NCBI GenBank assembly: GCA_030386875.1
Contig: CM059559.1
Coordinates: 67,470,392-67,534,391, forward strand
Direction: 5' to 3'
Origin: Morinoia aosen
Taxonomy: Eukaryota > Arthropoda > Malacostraca > Amphipoda > Talitridae
DNA: 64,000 nt
The number at the start of each line of letters is the position of its first letter. Within the stretch, counting starts at the first letter, position 1. Below, piece by piece: positions 11,401 to 22,310 of the stretch. A program made the position numbers and the translations under genes. Under the pieces are notes generated by a model, which did not search any database, was not told the origin of the DNA, and saw nothing but the letters and a program-made list of their open reading frames with translations.

Positions 11401-14400
11401 CAAGAGTGGCAGCCCTTGAAATGCTAGTAGTGGCAGCCCTTGAAGCACCAAGAGTGACAGGGCACAGAGCACCAAGAGCAGGAGGTACAGTACCAGCGGC
11501 TGATGGAGAAATAAGGGAATAAATTGGGAACAGTGATATGGCATCTTAGAAGAAATGGACACATACTACACAATGAATGGTATTTTCAACAAATTTAATT
11601 CTTCCAGAACCTCTACTTCATGTCATTAAATTCTTATTCATTAGCAGAGAAGGCGGTTGAAGGCTCCACCCTAAACATAATATCACAGAACAAGTGGAAG
11701 GAAGCGTCTAGCATACAAGAAAGCATCTCAGTACAAACAAGAAAAAAACCCTACCTCACTATCAGCTCAGCCCCTAACATTCTCTCTCATGAAATACTAC
11801 TTCCAATGGATACTAAAGCTTTATCCCACTCATTGGCAAATCATCCAGTGTAAGGGATCCTTCATAATGTAAAACAGGCAAGGCTTATGCTTAAATCAAA
11901 GTTCTGCTGCACTGTAGGGGTACATAAAGAATTAAACACTGAGGTACAGAGGAGGCCCATTAAAAACTGGAGGAGCTCATCTAATTAACACGCTAACTGC
12001 AATGGGTTAAACTGAAGTTCAATGTTTAATTCAAATTTAAAGTCAATTGTGATAATCAACTTTACAAATAGCAAACATTACCTGGATTGAGCCTTTATTT
12101 AGCTGACACGTATTAATACAAAATGAGATAGTGACTCCAGGTGGGTCAGCAGCTCTCTGAAAATCACTCAAGTGACCACCGGTGGGCACTTCACACGAAA
12201 TGTGTTGACAAAACCAATTTTTGCCAAACAAAACTAACATGTCAGTACAAACACTGCACTAGTTATTTCTAATTCATGAATCTCCTCAGTTAACTCAGGA
12301 TTGCAATTCAGGTCATATCAAGTAACTTTGGTGTTGGTAACTACATTTTTGAACATTTCAATTATTTTCCTTAATTTAACACTAAATTGAAGATGGAAAA
12401 AGATTGCCAGTAACATTTTAACCCTTGTATCCTGTATGAAATCATTTCCAATTCAATGTTGAAGTTTGTTTCCCTACAAAAAATTTGCTTTGCTATGTTT
12501 CTTTGAGTGTTATAATGAATTGTGTAGCATTCATTTCCTGGATAAATGCTACACACTTTTAAACATGTGTGAATACCATTCACAAAAGCATTTAGAATGT
12601 ACTACCCTTTCTTTGTGTACACTAAGGCTTCATAAGTGACAGCCATTCACTTCCTAAATTAGTGTAAATTGAGCTTATTTGCTTCAATTATCATGTGGGA
12701 TGAATATTTCTTCAAGTGGCCTTGACTTTTTCAAAATTTCACTACATAAAACTCAATTTGAACATTCTTATCTTTCATTTCAGTATTCCTCAATTGAATT
12801 GGGGAATCATCATTTAAATTGTAAACTTACTTTTGTTAGGAGTGGCAGGCAATGCAGCACCAGGCATTGCAACACAAGGTGTGGCAGGCCTTGATGCCTC
12901 AGGAGTACCTGGGCTTGGAGCACCACGAGCAGGAGATACAGTACCAGCAGCTGATGGAGAAATAAGGACATAAATTGGCAGTGGTGGGCACGATACCTAA
13001 AAAACGTTATCGCGATAACCGATAAATCGATAACGAAAACCTTATCGTCGATAACCGATAATCGATAATTGGCGAAAAATTTATCGCCAATAATCGATAA
13101 CCGATAAATCGCTAAATCCAAAATGCCGATACTAGCGATAACGATATAGGTATTTTAAATAAAGAAACATATCGAAACATTTTTTTCTTTATCGTAGAAA
13201 ATAGAAAATCTTAGAAAAAAATAGAAGTCATTGAAAACTTTTAGAAAAAATAATAAATGTTTATCCTGTCTACTAATAAAAACTGCTGGTTCAAGTAAAA
13301 TAACTAAATTTAGACGAGGTTCTGCAGCATGTTCCCCTTCATAAACATAAGAATGTTGAAGTTTTCATCAGAGAGGCAGCTCCTCTTGGCCCTGATGATG
13401 TCCTTTCCGAGGGAGAACAAACGCTCCACCGCGGCGCTGCTCGGCATCGCCGTGTTGTACCTCAAAAAGAGGTCGATGAGGACCTTCTCGCTGTTGAAGG
13501 CAGTGTCTGCCAGACTGTCAGTCCCTTTGGCCTGCAGCCACACATGCACAATATGAGCGGCCTTGGACTTAGTAGACCTGTGATGATCCCCAGTGTCATC
13601 CTCCTCATCACAAATGCTGGCGTAGTAGTCCTCCGCCTCCATGTCATCGCTGCTGCTGCTGCTGCTGCTGGCGGTGTTCAGGTCAGCACGCCGCAAGAAC
13701 TCCTCCACCTTCCTCTCCATCAGGGACTTGACCTCTGACCTCCTGACCATTCTTTCCTCAAAAGCCCCCATCCACTTGAGGAGAAAACTTGGGGTGGGAG
13801 GCAGTGGCCAGAAGACACTCCTCGTCGTTAAAGGTGGCGGCGAACCTCCTCTCCATGGCAGCTAGAAGGCTGTTGACTAGGGGCTCGCAGAACCGCAGAT
13901 TGCTGCTGGTCATTGATTGCTGGTTCAACCGCAGATTGCTGCTGGTTGAACAGCTTCTTCTTGACCACAATGAGGGTGGGGATCAGGCAGCCCAAGTAGC
14001 ATTGCTTCTCCCCTTGGATCTGGTCCAGTGCGTTGGCGATAGGTGCCATAACCTGATAATTGAAATAGACAAATAGTGTTATTTAATTAACTCATTTTAA
14101 AATATAAGCTGAAGATAAAGAGTAAAAAGCAGTAAAGTATCGCGATAACCCCCAACTTATATTTAGCTTATTTACCTCAGAATATTCTGACATGAAGTCA
14201 ATGTCATTCTGGACAAACACTGTCAGATTCCTCTGCTGGTTCATGCACCGGTGCAGCTGGTCTTTCTTTTCTTCCAGCACTTTGTTGAGGACCACCAGGC
14301 TGTCATAGAGGCTGTTCCACCTTGTTTTGGTAGGAGCAGTAAGCCGCCTATTTATCGCCGTGTATAGTCTGTCCGAAAACACTGTGCTTGTTCCTGAAAA

Positions 14401-17400
14401 AAAGTTTTGCATTATTTAATTTTTGGTATTATTGCTGAAATATTTATGTATATTTTTTATATTAACATTTTATGACTTACCCTGCTTGTTCCACAGCGCC
14501 TGGGCTTTAGCAATGGCGCTCCTGTATGCCTTCTTGAAGGCTCCAGGCATATGCCTCTCCTCTATGTCGGCGCTGGCGACCAGGTTCAGTGTGTGCGTCG
14601 CACACTTGTGCTGCCTGGGCAGCCTTGTGATGCCGTCCTCGCTGCCCTTCTCCAAGTCATCAAGTGCAAAGAACTGGAAAAAAAATTATCTAAAATTTGC
14701 ATAAATGCATATTTTTTTTAACTTTAAACCATCCCTTGAAGTACTTTTGAAGTAGCATTGGACAGAGTAATATTCAGTGTACTCCACACACCTCTAGCTC
14801 CAGGTCCTCTTGGCCCTCTGGAGGGTCAACGATGAGCACCTCTAGGTGGGTGTCAGCAGGCTCAGCCTCAGGTTCAGGAGCGCGAGTCTCCTCTTCCTGG
14901 CGGTCATCCAGATCAGAGACAAATGTGACAAATGCTTTTTGAAAATTGGCAGCATTGTCTGTGGTAGTCCTGAAATAAATAAAAAAGATTTTAGAATGAA
15001 TCATTATTTAATAATAGTTAGTTATAGACGATAACTTCATTCTATCGACTATCGCTACTTTATTAACCTAACAATATTCAGAAATTCTGACACAAAAAAT
15101 ATAATAACTCACATGGTAACCTTGTCCTCTATCCCAAACTGGCTGTGGATATTCCCCATGACTTGTGCGAGTACATCATAGGTGTGGCTCCCCATGATCC
15201 TCTCACAGGCCAGGACAGCCATCTTCCTGACCCTGGTGTTTGGGTCCAGCCAGTGCACAGTCATACCTAAGTACCCCTTCTTGTTAGCTGACCAGCAGTC
15301 AGCTGTAGTGCTCACCCACTTGACTTTCTCTAGTTTGCTGAAATGTAAGCATAATTTCAATTGATTTTATTAATCATTATTCATTGGATTTTTTTTTCAA
15401 TATTTGAATATTTTCTTAGTTTCTTACCTGGTGAGGCTCTCCTTCATCTCCTTATAGGTTTTGAGGATCCTCCTCCCCAGCGTCCTCCTGGAGGATACCT
15501 CTTTCTTAGGGTTGAGGGTGTGGATCATGTCCCTGAAGCTCTGACTGTCCACAATCTGCAGCGGAAGCATGTTGTCCACCACAAACCTGACAATTGTCTT
15601 GTCGACGGTGGACTGCAGTACGGAGCTGCCCTGGGCCATGATGATTTCGGTGATGGTCATCTGCCGCTGCTTCTTGCTGGTTGACCCACCGTCGTCTGAC
15701 TGACCGGGCCGGGTCCTGCTGCGGCCGCCAGTCCCAACATTGGCCTTGCAAGTTTCATCAAACTGTTTTGCCTTGTCAGGATGAATCCTTTTGAAGTGGC
15801 TCCTCAGGTTGGCCTTGGTGGTCTTGTTCGCCTTCACCTCAATGATCTTGGGGAGACAGGTCAAGCACTGGAAGATGTAGCTGTCGCCAACCATCTTTTT
15901 ATACTTTACCCACTTGCCAAGGAATGGCCAGGGTGACTGAGGTTCGGCCTCAGTATCAGTGAGCTCAGAGTCAATAGACTCCACTGAGTCTCCTTGGCTT
16001 GCAGGAACAGTCTTTAGCAACGCCATCACTAGGTCAATACTATATGTGGAAAAAATGTATATACATATATATAACCATAAGATTAAATGAGATAAATCAG
16101 AATCGGAAAAACGTAAAACACTTGCACAAATGTTCACAATATACACAGACACTAACGAAACACAGCTTTTAGCACTGAAAGTTGCATTACTATTAAATAA
16201 GGTGACCAGAGGCAGGCCTTTTTAATGTTTGTCCCGCTTATTTTTAGTGTAACAAAATATCTCGCTTTTTTTTTTTTTTGAGGCAACAACAGAATACCAA
16301 GGAAAGTCCGATGGCATAGTACTTCCGAGGTACCAAAAGACAATCGGAAACGAAACGCTGACTAAAATGTATCTGAATAAATCTGAATAAAATATAGTGT
16401 GTGTCTGCGTGTATATATGTATATATATATATAATATATAATATTTATATTTATTGTATATATATGAAGAATTTAAAAACGAGGAAAATTCCGAAGAACT
16501 TAATCATATTTACTAGGAAAACGTTTCGAAGTCCAGCTCCATCATCAGTTCGTAAAAGTACAAATCATTCTGTCTGTAATAAAAGAGAAAACAAAAAGTT
16601 GGATACAGTCATTAATGAAAATCACGAAAACAAAATAATATTAAAAATGACCCAGAAAAAAAAAATCGAAAGGATTGCTACCTAGTTAAAATTTGCAAAG
16701 GGTAGGAGCTGTCAGTATTGTTGAGGGCCGGTTTTCGTTTAAAAATATGTAGTGACTCTAAAATTTTAATGTCGAATGCAGTTGAAGTTTAATCTAAGAT
16801 TTTGAAGTCAGCAGGGGAAATCGGTGCGTTGCATTTTTCTGCGTGATTACGTACTTCGGAGTGTTAGGGGTGTGCTAATTGGTTCCCTGTGCGGAAGCTT
16901 CGACCCCGATGTTCAGCCACTCTGATATAAAAATTGCGTGACGTCATGCCGACGTACGATGATGTGCACTGACACAACTATAAGAATAAATCAGAGAGGC
17001 TCGCATCTCCATCGGAAGCGTATCCTTGTACCGGTAAAAAAGCCACCTTAAAATTATGAAAAAGAGATACGCGTAACTGAAGGTTTAAAAAGTATTTTTC
17101 ACACAATAATTTCAACTCAGATGACAATTTTTCAGAAGGCGCCCGAAAATACGGGAGAGAGCAATCTAGAAGTTCTTTATTGTTTTGTTCAACGGTCTGC
17201 TTTGCGAATCGTTTCGATAGAAATTTTTTAATTTGCGAATTGATGACACCCAAGGGAAAGCCGTTAGTTTTAAAATATTTGCGCAGAAATTCAAATTCAC
17301 TATGAACATTTTTGAAGGTTGTACATATTTTGTAACCTCCATTGATTAGAGTTTGAACACAATTAATTTTGAAGCTTGTTGAACAAAAACTGAAAAAACT

Positions 17401-20400
17401 TGAGCCTAATCCTGTGAAAGTTGGCTTACGGTGCACTGAGGTCTGAAAGTGATCTTCGACTCTCGTCACGAGACAGTCAAGAAAGGCAAGGGAGTTATTC
17501 TTTTCAACTTCTACGGTAAACTTAATTGATTGATGCTTATAATTAATATAGTTCAAGAACTGCGCAACATGAGATGAATGGTTGAATAGAACAAACGTAT
17601 CGTCTACATATCGATTGTAGAACACCGGTTTAAAATCAGAGGGACACTCATTAAACCACTTTGTTTCGTGGAAACACCTAAAATGTTGGCAAGGGACGGA
17701 GCCAACGAAAGCCCCATTGCTAGCCCGTCTATTTGTTAATAAAGTTTGCCTGCAAATATAAAGAAAGAGTGCGCTACAGATAATTCCAGTAGCGCACTAA
17801 ACATTTTGCGAGTTAAACCCATAACTTTTGAGCTGCCTTCCGAAAATAAACGGTTTAAACCAATGTTAATAGTTTCCTGAAGAAGAAACTATTAACATTT
17901 GAAGAGGAAAGAGTTTTCCTAGTATATATGATTAAGTTCTTTGGAATTTTCCTCGTTTTTAAATTCCTCTTTAAGTAGCGATTAAAGCAAACAACTGACC
18001 CGTTCAGATATATTCAGTTGTATATATATTATACATATGTTATATGACCTACACACAATTGTATAATATCCGTCACATTAGCAACTATTAAACCACCAAT
18101 TATAGTTCTAACTCTCAAAAACACAACACTAAAGACAAAACTAATAAAGATCAGCACGCGACGCCACGTTCACACAATACATACATTCAGCGCGATCCAG
18201 CCAATAACACACAAGTGCGCACACATTTCGCCACAAGGCCCCGCCGCCTGTCGACCACCAGGGTTGACACTCACAAAAGTATTAAAAGCCAAGATTATCT
18301 TGTAAAAAAGGCAAGATTGGCAAAAAAATCCAAGATTGTCTAGATCGTAAATAACACTTAGAATTATACGCCAACATCAATTATACCACAAAAATAGGGC
18401 TCTAGTGGAGCTAGTCTAGCTCCACTAAGGCCACTGGTTAGTGGTAACCTCCCTATCACTGTCACTAAGTTCCTCTATATCACTCATATTATCAATTAAT
18501 TAATATAATGCAAGTTTGAACTGAAACAAGACGGACTTAAATGCACATCCAACGATCACGGGAGCTAAACACGAACTGAATACGTGTCGTCACGGTCTCA
18601 CCCACAGGGTTGCCAAGTTCACATGAGGCCACACTTTTGATCAAAAAGGCCACAAAAGAGGCCAACATTATTACACCATAACACGTACATCCTACACGTG
18701 TAGTTCCTGTCCCGAACTCGTCCCGCCGCGTTGTGTCGAATCCCAGCGGGAAAAACTGAAATTATCGATTTATCGATAGTTTGGAACCAAAAGTATCGGC
18801 GATACCGATAAATCGATAACTCGGGAAAAAAAAATATCGGATAACCGATAACCCGAAATCGCTATCGCGATTATTTATCGCGATAACGCCCAGCTATGTA
18901 AATTGGGAATAGTGCTACAGCATCTTGAATAAAACTGATGCACACTACACAAAGAGTGATACTTCCCACAACCTTAATTTTTCTTGAACTTCGACATCAT
19001 AGCATTGACTAGTAATACTTCAGTTGAAAATAAGTCTGTGTATGGCTCCACCCCCATAACTTTGTTTTGCAGAGCAAGTGAGAGGGAATGAGTAATATAC
19101 TCAAAGAGCTAAGTACCATTCAATATTAATCCCCACAAATAAAAGTCATTAAGACCCTGTTCTCAACTCAAATTTACATTAGACTCATTTCATAAGGTGC
19201 TCCCAACTGTCCCGACATGGTGTCTCAAATTACCTGTGGTTACTAGACAGACTGCATTTTATTCAGAGTAAAAAATATCTGACAATGGAGATGTATAATT
19301 TGGGGATATGCAACCCTCAGGTATGGCAGGCCACTATACAAACCACCCTACATGACTATCTCAATCTAGTCAGTGTTTTAAACTTCAGGCTTGTATAAGA
19401 AAATTTTAATAGCATCTGCATTTTTTAAATTACAATCCTGATATAAGTCCAGCCAGACAAATCATACCATAATCATCTTCCACACATCTGTCACATCACA
19501 CATTCTCTCCATACCACTCAAATACATTCGTGAAGGTCTCCCTCTCCTCATACTTACTATGTACAATCCATGGACAGAGTGTTCAATGGTATTTTTAACT
19601 CCCCTATCACATTACTTACCTAATCTGCTATTATACATTCCACCTCAACATGTGTCTATTCTCACTAAATGCTTACAACATACAGCTATAAAGAGTTGGC
19701 TTACAAAACTAACATGAAACAACATTCCACACTTAGGCACATTCTTTCCAACATGCAGACTTTTGCACCACGCTAAGCATCCACTAGTACAATCCAAACA
19801 CTTTAGTGTGCCTTCATCTTTTTTTCTGGTCCCTATACTCATTCCATGGACTGTGTCATTCATCCTCTGTAACTCGCATGTCATCTAAACATTTTTGGTA
19901 TTTTACATTGTTTCTTGTTTACAGTCTTCCTTCTCATTTGCTCTTTCTTTATGTCACTTGTAAACTACCTGGCATCCACTGTACTTCTTCTGCATCTCAT
20001 TTTTTCAATATTTTGTCTTGCTATATCATACTATGGTTCCAAGGGGAACAAAATATGGTTTACATGTGTGAAGTTAAATTCCATCCATACTTTCATGCTG
20101 CAAAATTGTAGATTTTTTGCAACAAGACAAAATTTGAACCAATAAATGCAGAATTTTTTGTACTTTTTCAAGCAACAAAAGCTCCATCACTTTCCAATGT
20201 AAAAAAGGATTCTGGTCTCCTTAAACTTTTAATAAACAGGAATAGAATTTTGAATATTTAATTTGAAAAAAGGTAAATGTTCAAAATTTTCAGCACTTTT
20301 GGAAGAACACACATTTTGGGCAGAAATCAAGTTTAGACTAGAACTTGAATTATGCTTTCTATTTTTATAGACAAATCATTTCTGCATCAACTGAAAGTAG

Positions 20401-22191
20401 AAGAAAGTTTCTACAGAGAGTGACAGAGCCTTTGAAGATCTCAATATCAATAACTTACAAACAGAGAGAAGGGCTATTGGAAAGTTACAAAAAATAATCT
20501 TGCAATACCTGTAGCTTATTCAATGAATGCATACACCTTGTATGCATTCAGGGTATGTTGGTTCCTCGAGTACCCATACCATTTTCAGAACACAGACAGA
20601 AATGACAAAATGCCAGAATTAAGTTCTTTTTACCCCTTCAGCTGCAAATTAATCATATGAATTGAGAACTATTATTAAAGTAAATCAACTCATTACCCAG
20701 CTTCTAGCCCCTGTATCTTGTAAACTGTTGTACTGATCCAAATGAAATTTTTTTAATTATTATTATGTAAATTTCCCATTCACAATGTGAACAATTTTTA
20801 TCTCAATAAGTTTTATTCATTTGAACTGGATTTTTATTCATTCCATTTTAGTCAAATTGTAATTTGAGATTGGAGTTCATAATAATTGAGATTCCATGTA
20901 GTCTACTCTGTATTATATTGTGCATAAAATCCTATAAATCATGTATCTGGACCTTGAATTAGCCAAGAAGAAACCTATATAAACTATGTAAACTTTGTAT
21001 GGTCACCTTTGGTGGTCAACTCTGCATGGCCACTTTTGTGAACAACTCTGTCTGATCATGTTCATAGTATTAAAGGTCATCTTTGAAAGTGACTAGCTGT
21101 AGGATGGAAAGCTGACTTATTCAAAACCTAATCATTTATTTGAACGCTGTGTTAGGTCAGAGTAGGCATGCTACTATTTACCTACTAAACTACAGAAGCC
21201 CGTGTGATGTTCTTTTAATTATAATGAGGCAATGAGCGGTAGGAGTAAATTTTAAAGACAAACAAATTATTTGAAATACATTATTCATGCTCATGGAGTG
21301 CAATCAAGATATCTCATTGAGTATTTCACACAATAGCAATATGTAAATTATTTTCAAACATCAAATAAGTTCCAAGCAAATTGAAAGAACTTACACAAAA
21401 ATACATAGCATTATTCAAAGTTTTCAATCATCACTTATTCAAAAAAACTACTCATGATAGATTTTGATTGTGTTTGTTAAATGTCAATAAGAAACAACCA
21501 GTTACTCGCAATACAAAATTACAGCCAATTTGAGACAATTTAAATCAGCATTTATTTATCTATTGAAACATTATTTATAAATGAGCATTTGCAACTAAAT
21601 CTTATATAAAAAGCATACTATTTATTTTTCTTAACGTTAATTAAATTTTTGGGTTTTCGGCTGCTTTCTTCATTTCAGCTAAAGCCACAAACAATATTTA
21701 TTACTACGCCCCTATGTTTTTGATAAAAAATTGAAGCACATACATTCTACTCTTCATTAACACAGTGCTATTACAGGTCAATCAAACAGCCATTCATTTT
21801 TTGAAATCAAGGGTTTTAGGAGACTCATCAATTAGTGAAACTTTGATTTACTGCGCTAACTTGGAATAAACGATAAAACAAAAAGTTTTACATTACCTTG
21901 GTCTTGCACAGCTCTTTTTGGAACTGCTGAAGATTTCAATAACTTTCTCGCATTTCTGAATGGAGACAACATGAATTTATAATCTGAACGACAGAAATGC
22001 TCAGAACACACAAAAGCCCTCTGAGGTATTTTGGATTTCTCATCCATCTTCAACGTTGCATCTCCACATGCTGCAATCCACTTGTCGTAATTTCCTTTTG
22101 GAAAGTGGAAAAACGACAAATCAGGACATTGACGGTGATCATAACCACAATTTTTCATTAAGCACTTTTTCAAGCGTATGTAAGGAGCCAT
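1857..22191 (-). CDS. THAP9-like P-element transposase gene, five exons, 978 aa
   Basis: Five minus-strand exons (22191-21897, 12950-12831, 11499-11168, 4219-2603, 2429-1857) join with matching phases (1, 1, 0, 0) into 2937 nt, 978 codons plus stop, with no internal stop. Domain order is: THAP C2CH zinc finger (residues 1-91), Ser/Thr/Pro/Arg-rich linker (about 99-249), P-type transposase RNase-H core (about 395-735), and conserved C-terminal region (about 789-978). The candidate catalytic residues D417, D506 and E732 are spaced 89 and 226, close to P transposase. The family cuts and joins P-element DNA as a GTP-dependent nuclear transposase. THAP9 of vertebrates is an immobile relative of about 900 aa. 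Introns of 8.9, 1.3, 6.9 and 0.17 kb carry many foreign transposons, yet the frame is clean, which suggests selection. I found no flanking P-type terminal repeats. Whether it still has transposase activity is unknown. Confidence 0.85.
2603..4219 (-). CDS. THAP9-like gene exon 4: transposase core
   Basis: 1617-nt exon, phase 0 at both ends, acceptor CATTGCAG and donor GAGGTATGC. It encodes 539 residues of P-type transposase: a basic region, a helical segment (YRKWLAVNILVSS), the RNase-H strand with D417 in LLVDEMSL, D506 in GITSDQGSN, the PHLIENARNFL block typical of the insertion domain, and E732 in CQDELEKLFGKMR. The unspliced frame runs on to a stop at 2576, but splicing at 2603 restores the known C-terminal region. 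No frameshift or stop was seen. Confidence 0.9.
4404..5890. mobile_element. 1.5 kb inverted-repeat (foldback) element
   Basis: Two nearly identical arms of about 510 bp (4404-4921 and 5371-5890) face each other around a 450-bp spacer. Each arm contains two copies of a ~34-bp unit and two copies of a ~43-bp unit in tandem. In the right arm these units carry GGTAAGT on the plus strand. No transposase frame is seen. Target duplication and superfamily are unclear. It sits in intron 3 of the THAP9-like gene. Confidence 0.75.
5919..6924. mobile_element. piggyBac-type palindromic MITE, 1006 bp
   Basis: Flanked by TTAA at 5915-5918 and 6925-6928, with terminal GGGAACCATG and its inverse. The two halves are inverted copies of each other over almost the full length, centred near 6403-6437. 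TTAA duplication is the mark of piggyBac-like elements. There is no coding capacity; the short frames in each arm mirror one another. Confidence 0.8.
7176..7396. mobile_element. TTAA MITE family A, copy 1
   Basis: 221 bp with inverted ends CACTTTGACTGCGAC, flanked by TTAA on both sides (7172-7175, 7397-7400). The same family recurs at 11989-12204 and 59624-59841. Probably mobilised by a piggyBac-type transposase. Confidence 0.85.
8861..8886 (-). ncRNA. hammerhead-ribozyme-like core (Penelope end)
   Basis: The minus strand reads CTGATGA, then a 4-bp stem (GGAG/CTCC) with a 5-nt loop, then GAAAC, the arrangement of a hammerhead catalytic core. One extra U precedes the stem. Penelope-like elements are known to carry such motifs in their terminal repeats. 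Self-cleavage is not shown by sequence alone. Confidence 0.45.
9020..9337 (-). pseudogene. Penelope GIY-YIG endonuclease domain
   Basis: About 100 residues with Y-x-C-x2-C followed by SSYVGMTSRNFYNRVAEH, the GIY-YIG core and the R...EH motif, ending shortly after. This is the C-terminal endonuclease of a Penelope polyprotein; the reverse transcriptase that should precede it is missing. A mirrored, more decayed copy lies at about 9450-9770 on the plus strand. Confidence 0.75.
9904..9929 (+). ncRNA. decayed hammerhead-like core (Penelope end)
   Basis: Inverted partner of the motif at 8861-8886, here CTGATAA...GAAAC. The G-to-A change in the core should disable it. Confidence 0.3.
10000..10369. 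other. AT-rich filler inside the foldback element
   Basis: A hydrophobic frame at 10093-10347 can be read on the plus strand, but it has no recognisable motif and is likely chance in T-rich DNA. It lies between the Penelope end and the right hAT arm. Confidence 0.4.
11168..11499 (-). CDS. THAP9-like gene exon 3: RPATPGTS-repeat linker
   Basis: 332-nt exon with the same acceptor context (TCTCCATCAG) as exon 2 and a GTAAGA donor. It enters in phase 1 and leaves in phase 0, fitting exon 4. It encodes about ten imperfect copies of an 8-residue unit, RPATPGTS, from a 24-nt DNA unit, and ends in a Ser-rich stretch. This is probably a disordered basic spacer between the DNA-binding finger and the catalytic core. 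Open frames also exist in the other minus frame and on the plus strand, because the repeat period is a multiple of three. Confidence 0.75.
11989..12204. mobile_element. TTAA MITE family A, copy 2
   Basis: 216 bp, flanked by TTAA (11985-11988) and a mutated TTGA (12205-12208), similar throughout to 7176-7396. It lies in intron 2 of the THAP9-like gene. Confidence 0.7.
12831..12950 (-). CDS. THAP9-like gene exon 2: S/T/P-rich linker
   Basis: The acceptor TCTCCATCAG is followed by a 120-nt exon ending before GTAAGTTT. It joins exon 1 in phase 1 and encodes a low-complexity linker rich in A, P, S and T, with the motif SRPATP. The exon and its upstream intron edge resemble exon 3, which points to an exon duplication. 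The 3' splice site lies only 29 bp from the hAT insertion that ends at 12979. Confidence 0.75.
13310..16026 (-). pseudogene. hAT transposase (BED finger, hATC dimerisation), two frameshifts
   Basis: Exons at 16026-15428, 15337-15113, 14969-14792, 14673-14481, 14393-14176 and 14052-13310, all with GT-AG borders. Exon 1 starts MALLKTVP and holds a BED zinc finger (C-x2-C, then H-x4-H in SHFKRIH). Later exons carry the hAT catalytic core (TTADCWS, TTTDNAANFQ, KCATHTLNL, TKTRWNS). The end is a hATC dimerisation domain (LRYNTAMPSSAAVERLFSLG). The last exon is broken twice. Near 13890-13950 a short duplicated segment shifts the frame, and near 13780 one extra T in a T-run shifts it again just after HPKF. 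This is a cut-and-paste transposase, now defective. Confidence 0.9.
16523..16548 (-). ncRNA. hammerhead-ribozyme-like core (Penelope end)
   Basis: CTGATGA, stem GGAG/CTTC (one G-U pair), GAAAC on the minus strand. The stem differs from the copy at 8861 by one base but still pairs. Confidence 0.4.
16978..17625 (-). pseudogene. Penelope reverse transcriptase, partial
   Basis: 215-residue frame with the catalytic motif RYVDDTFVLF, then FLDC and VHRKPTFTG, hallmarks of Penelope reverse transcriptase. The upstream part (about 17640-17740) continues in another frame, so a frameshift separates it. The endonuclease at about 16690-16985 is also out of frame. Confidence 0.85.
18907..21896. other. intron 1 of the THAP9-like gene, distal part
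   Basis: The first ~250 bp (to about 19150) resemble 11519-11690, the matching side of the exon 2/exon 3 duplication. The rest is AT-rich with no recognisable gene or clear element. Confidence 0.5.
21897..22191 (-). CDS. THAP9-like gene exon 1: THAP domain
   Basis: The start ATG at 22191 has G at -3 and G at +4. The exon encodes a complete THAP finger: C10-x4-C15, about 46 residues, then C62-x2-H65-F66, with the family FP (30-31), W38 and AVP (89-91) motifs. THAP domains bind short DNA sites; in P-type transposases they recognise element ends. The exon ends CAAG|GTAATG in phase 1. Length and motifs match the usual ~90-residue domain. Confidence 0.9.
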
Positions 22192-22310
22192 TTCTGCTGC
22201 AATCTTCGTTACACCTCTGTCACAGGCTCACAGCCGACTTCACATTCAAACAGTCACGTGACAATTTCTTGGCTCCGTCATTGGCCAATTGGTACCTACG
22301 TCATTGTCTA
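22192..22310 (-). promoter_or_regulatory. likely proximal promoter of the THAP9-like gene
   Basis: Directly upstream of the minus-strand ATG lie an E-box CACGTG (22254-22259), a palindromic CCAAT element ATTGGCCAAT (22280-22289) and a CRE-like TGACGTA (about 22297-22303). The cluster is suggestive. No TATA box or transcription start can be assigned by eye. Confidence 0.35.

Larger units (their letters stand above)
16464..18015 (-). mobile_element. Penelope-like element inside the hAT element
   Basis: Minus-strand Penelope copy with reverse-transcriptase and GIY-YIG remnants. The terminal segment with GAATTTAAAAACGAGG at 16468 recurs inverted near 17945-17975. Its 5' edge near 18015 shares GACCCGTTCAG with the copy at 8770-8780. 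Boundaries are approximate. Confidence 0.75.
12979..18898 (-). mobile_element. hAT element, 5.9 kb, with perfect 8-bp target duplication
   Basis: Flanked by TAAATTGG on both sides (12971-12978 and 18899-18906), the 8-bp duplication of a hAT insertion. The ends CAGTGGTGGGCA and CATAGCTGGGCG face inward and are followed by arrays of CGATAAATCGATAAC-like motifs. It encodes a six-exon BED-finger transposase on the minus strand. A Penelope copy is inserted in its 5' region. The whole element lies in intron 1 of the THAP9-like gene, 29 bp from exon 2. Confidence 0.9.

Noticed and set aside
11218..11562. Plus-strand GLEVPGVA-repeat frame and the alternative minus-strand PLLAPQGL frame
   Set aside because: They are shadows of exon 3 of the THAP9-like gene. 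Only the minus RPATPGTS frame fits the splice sites and phases on both sides.
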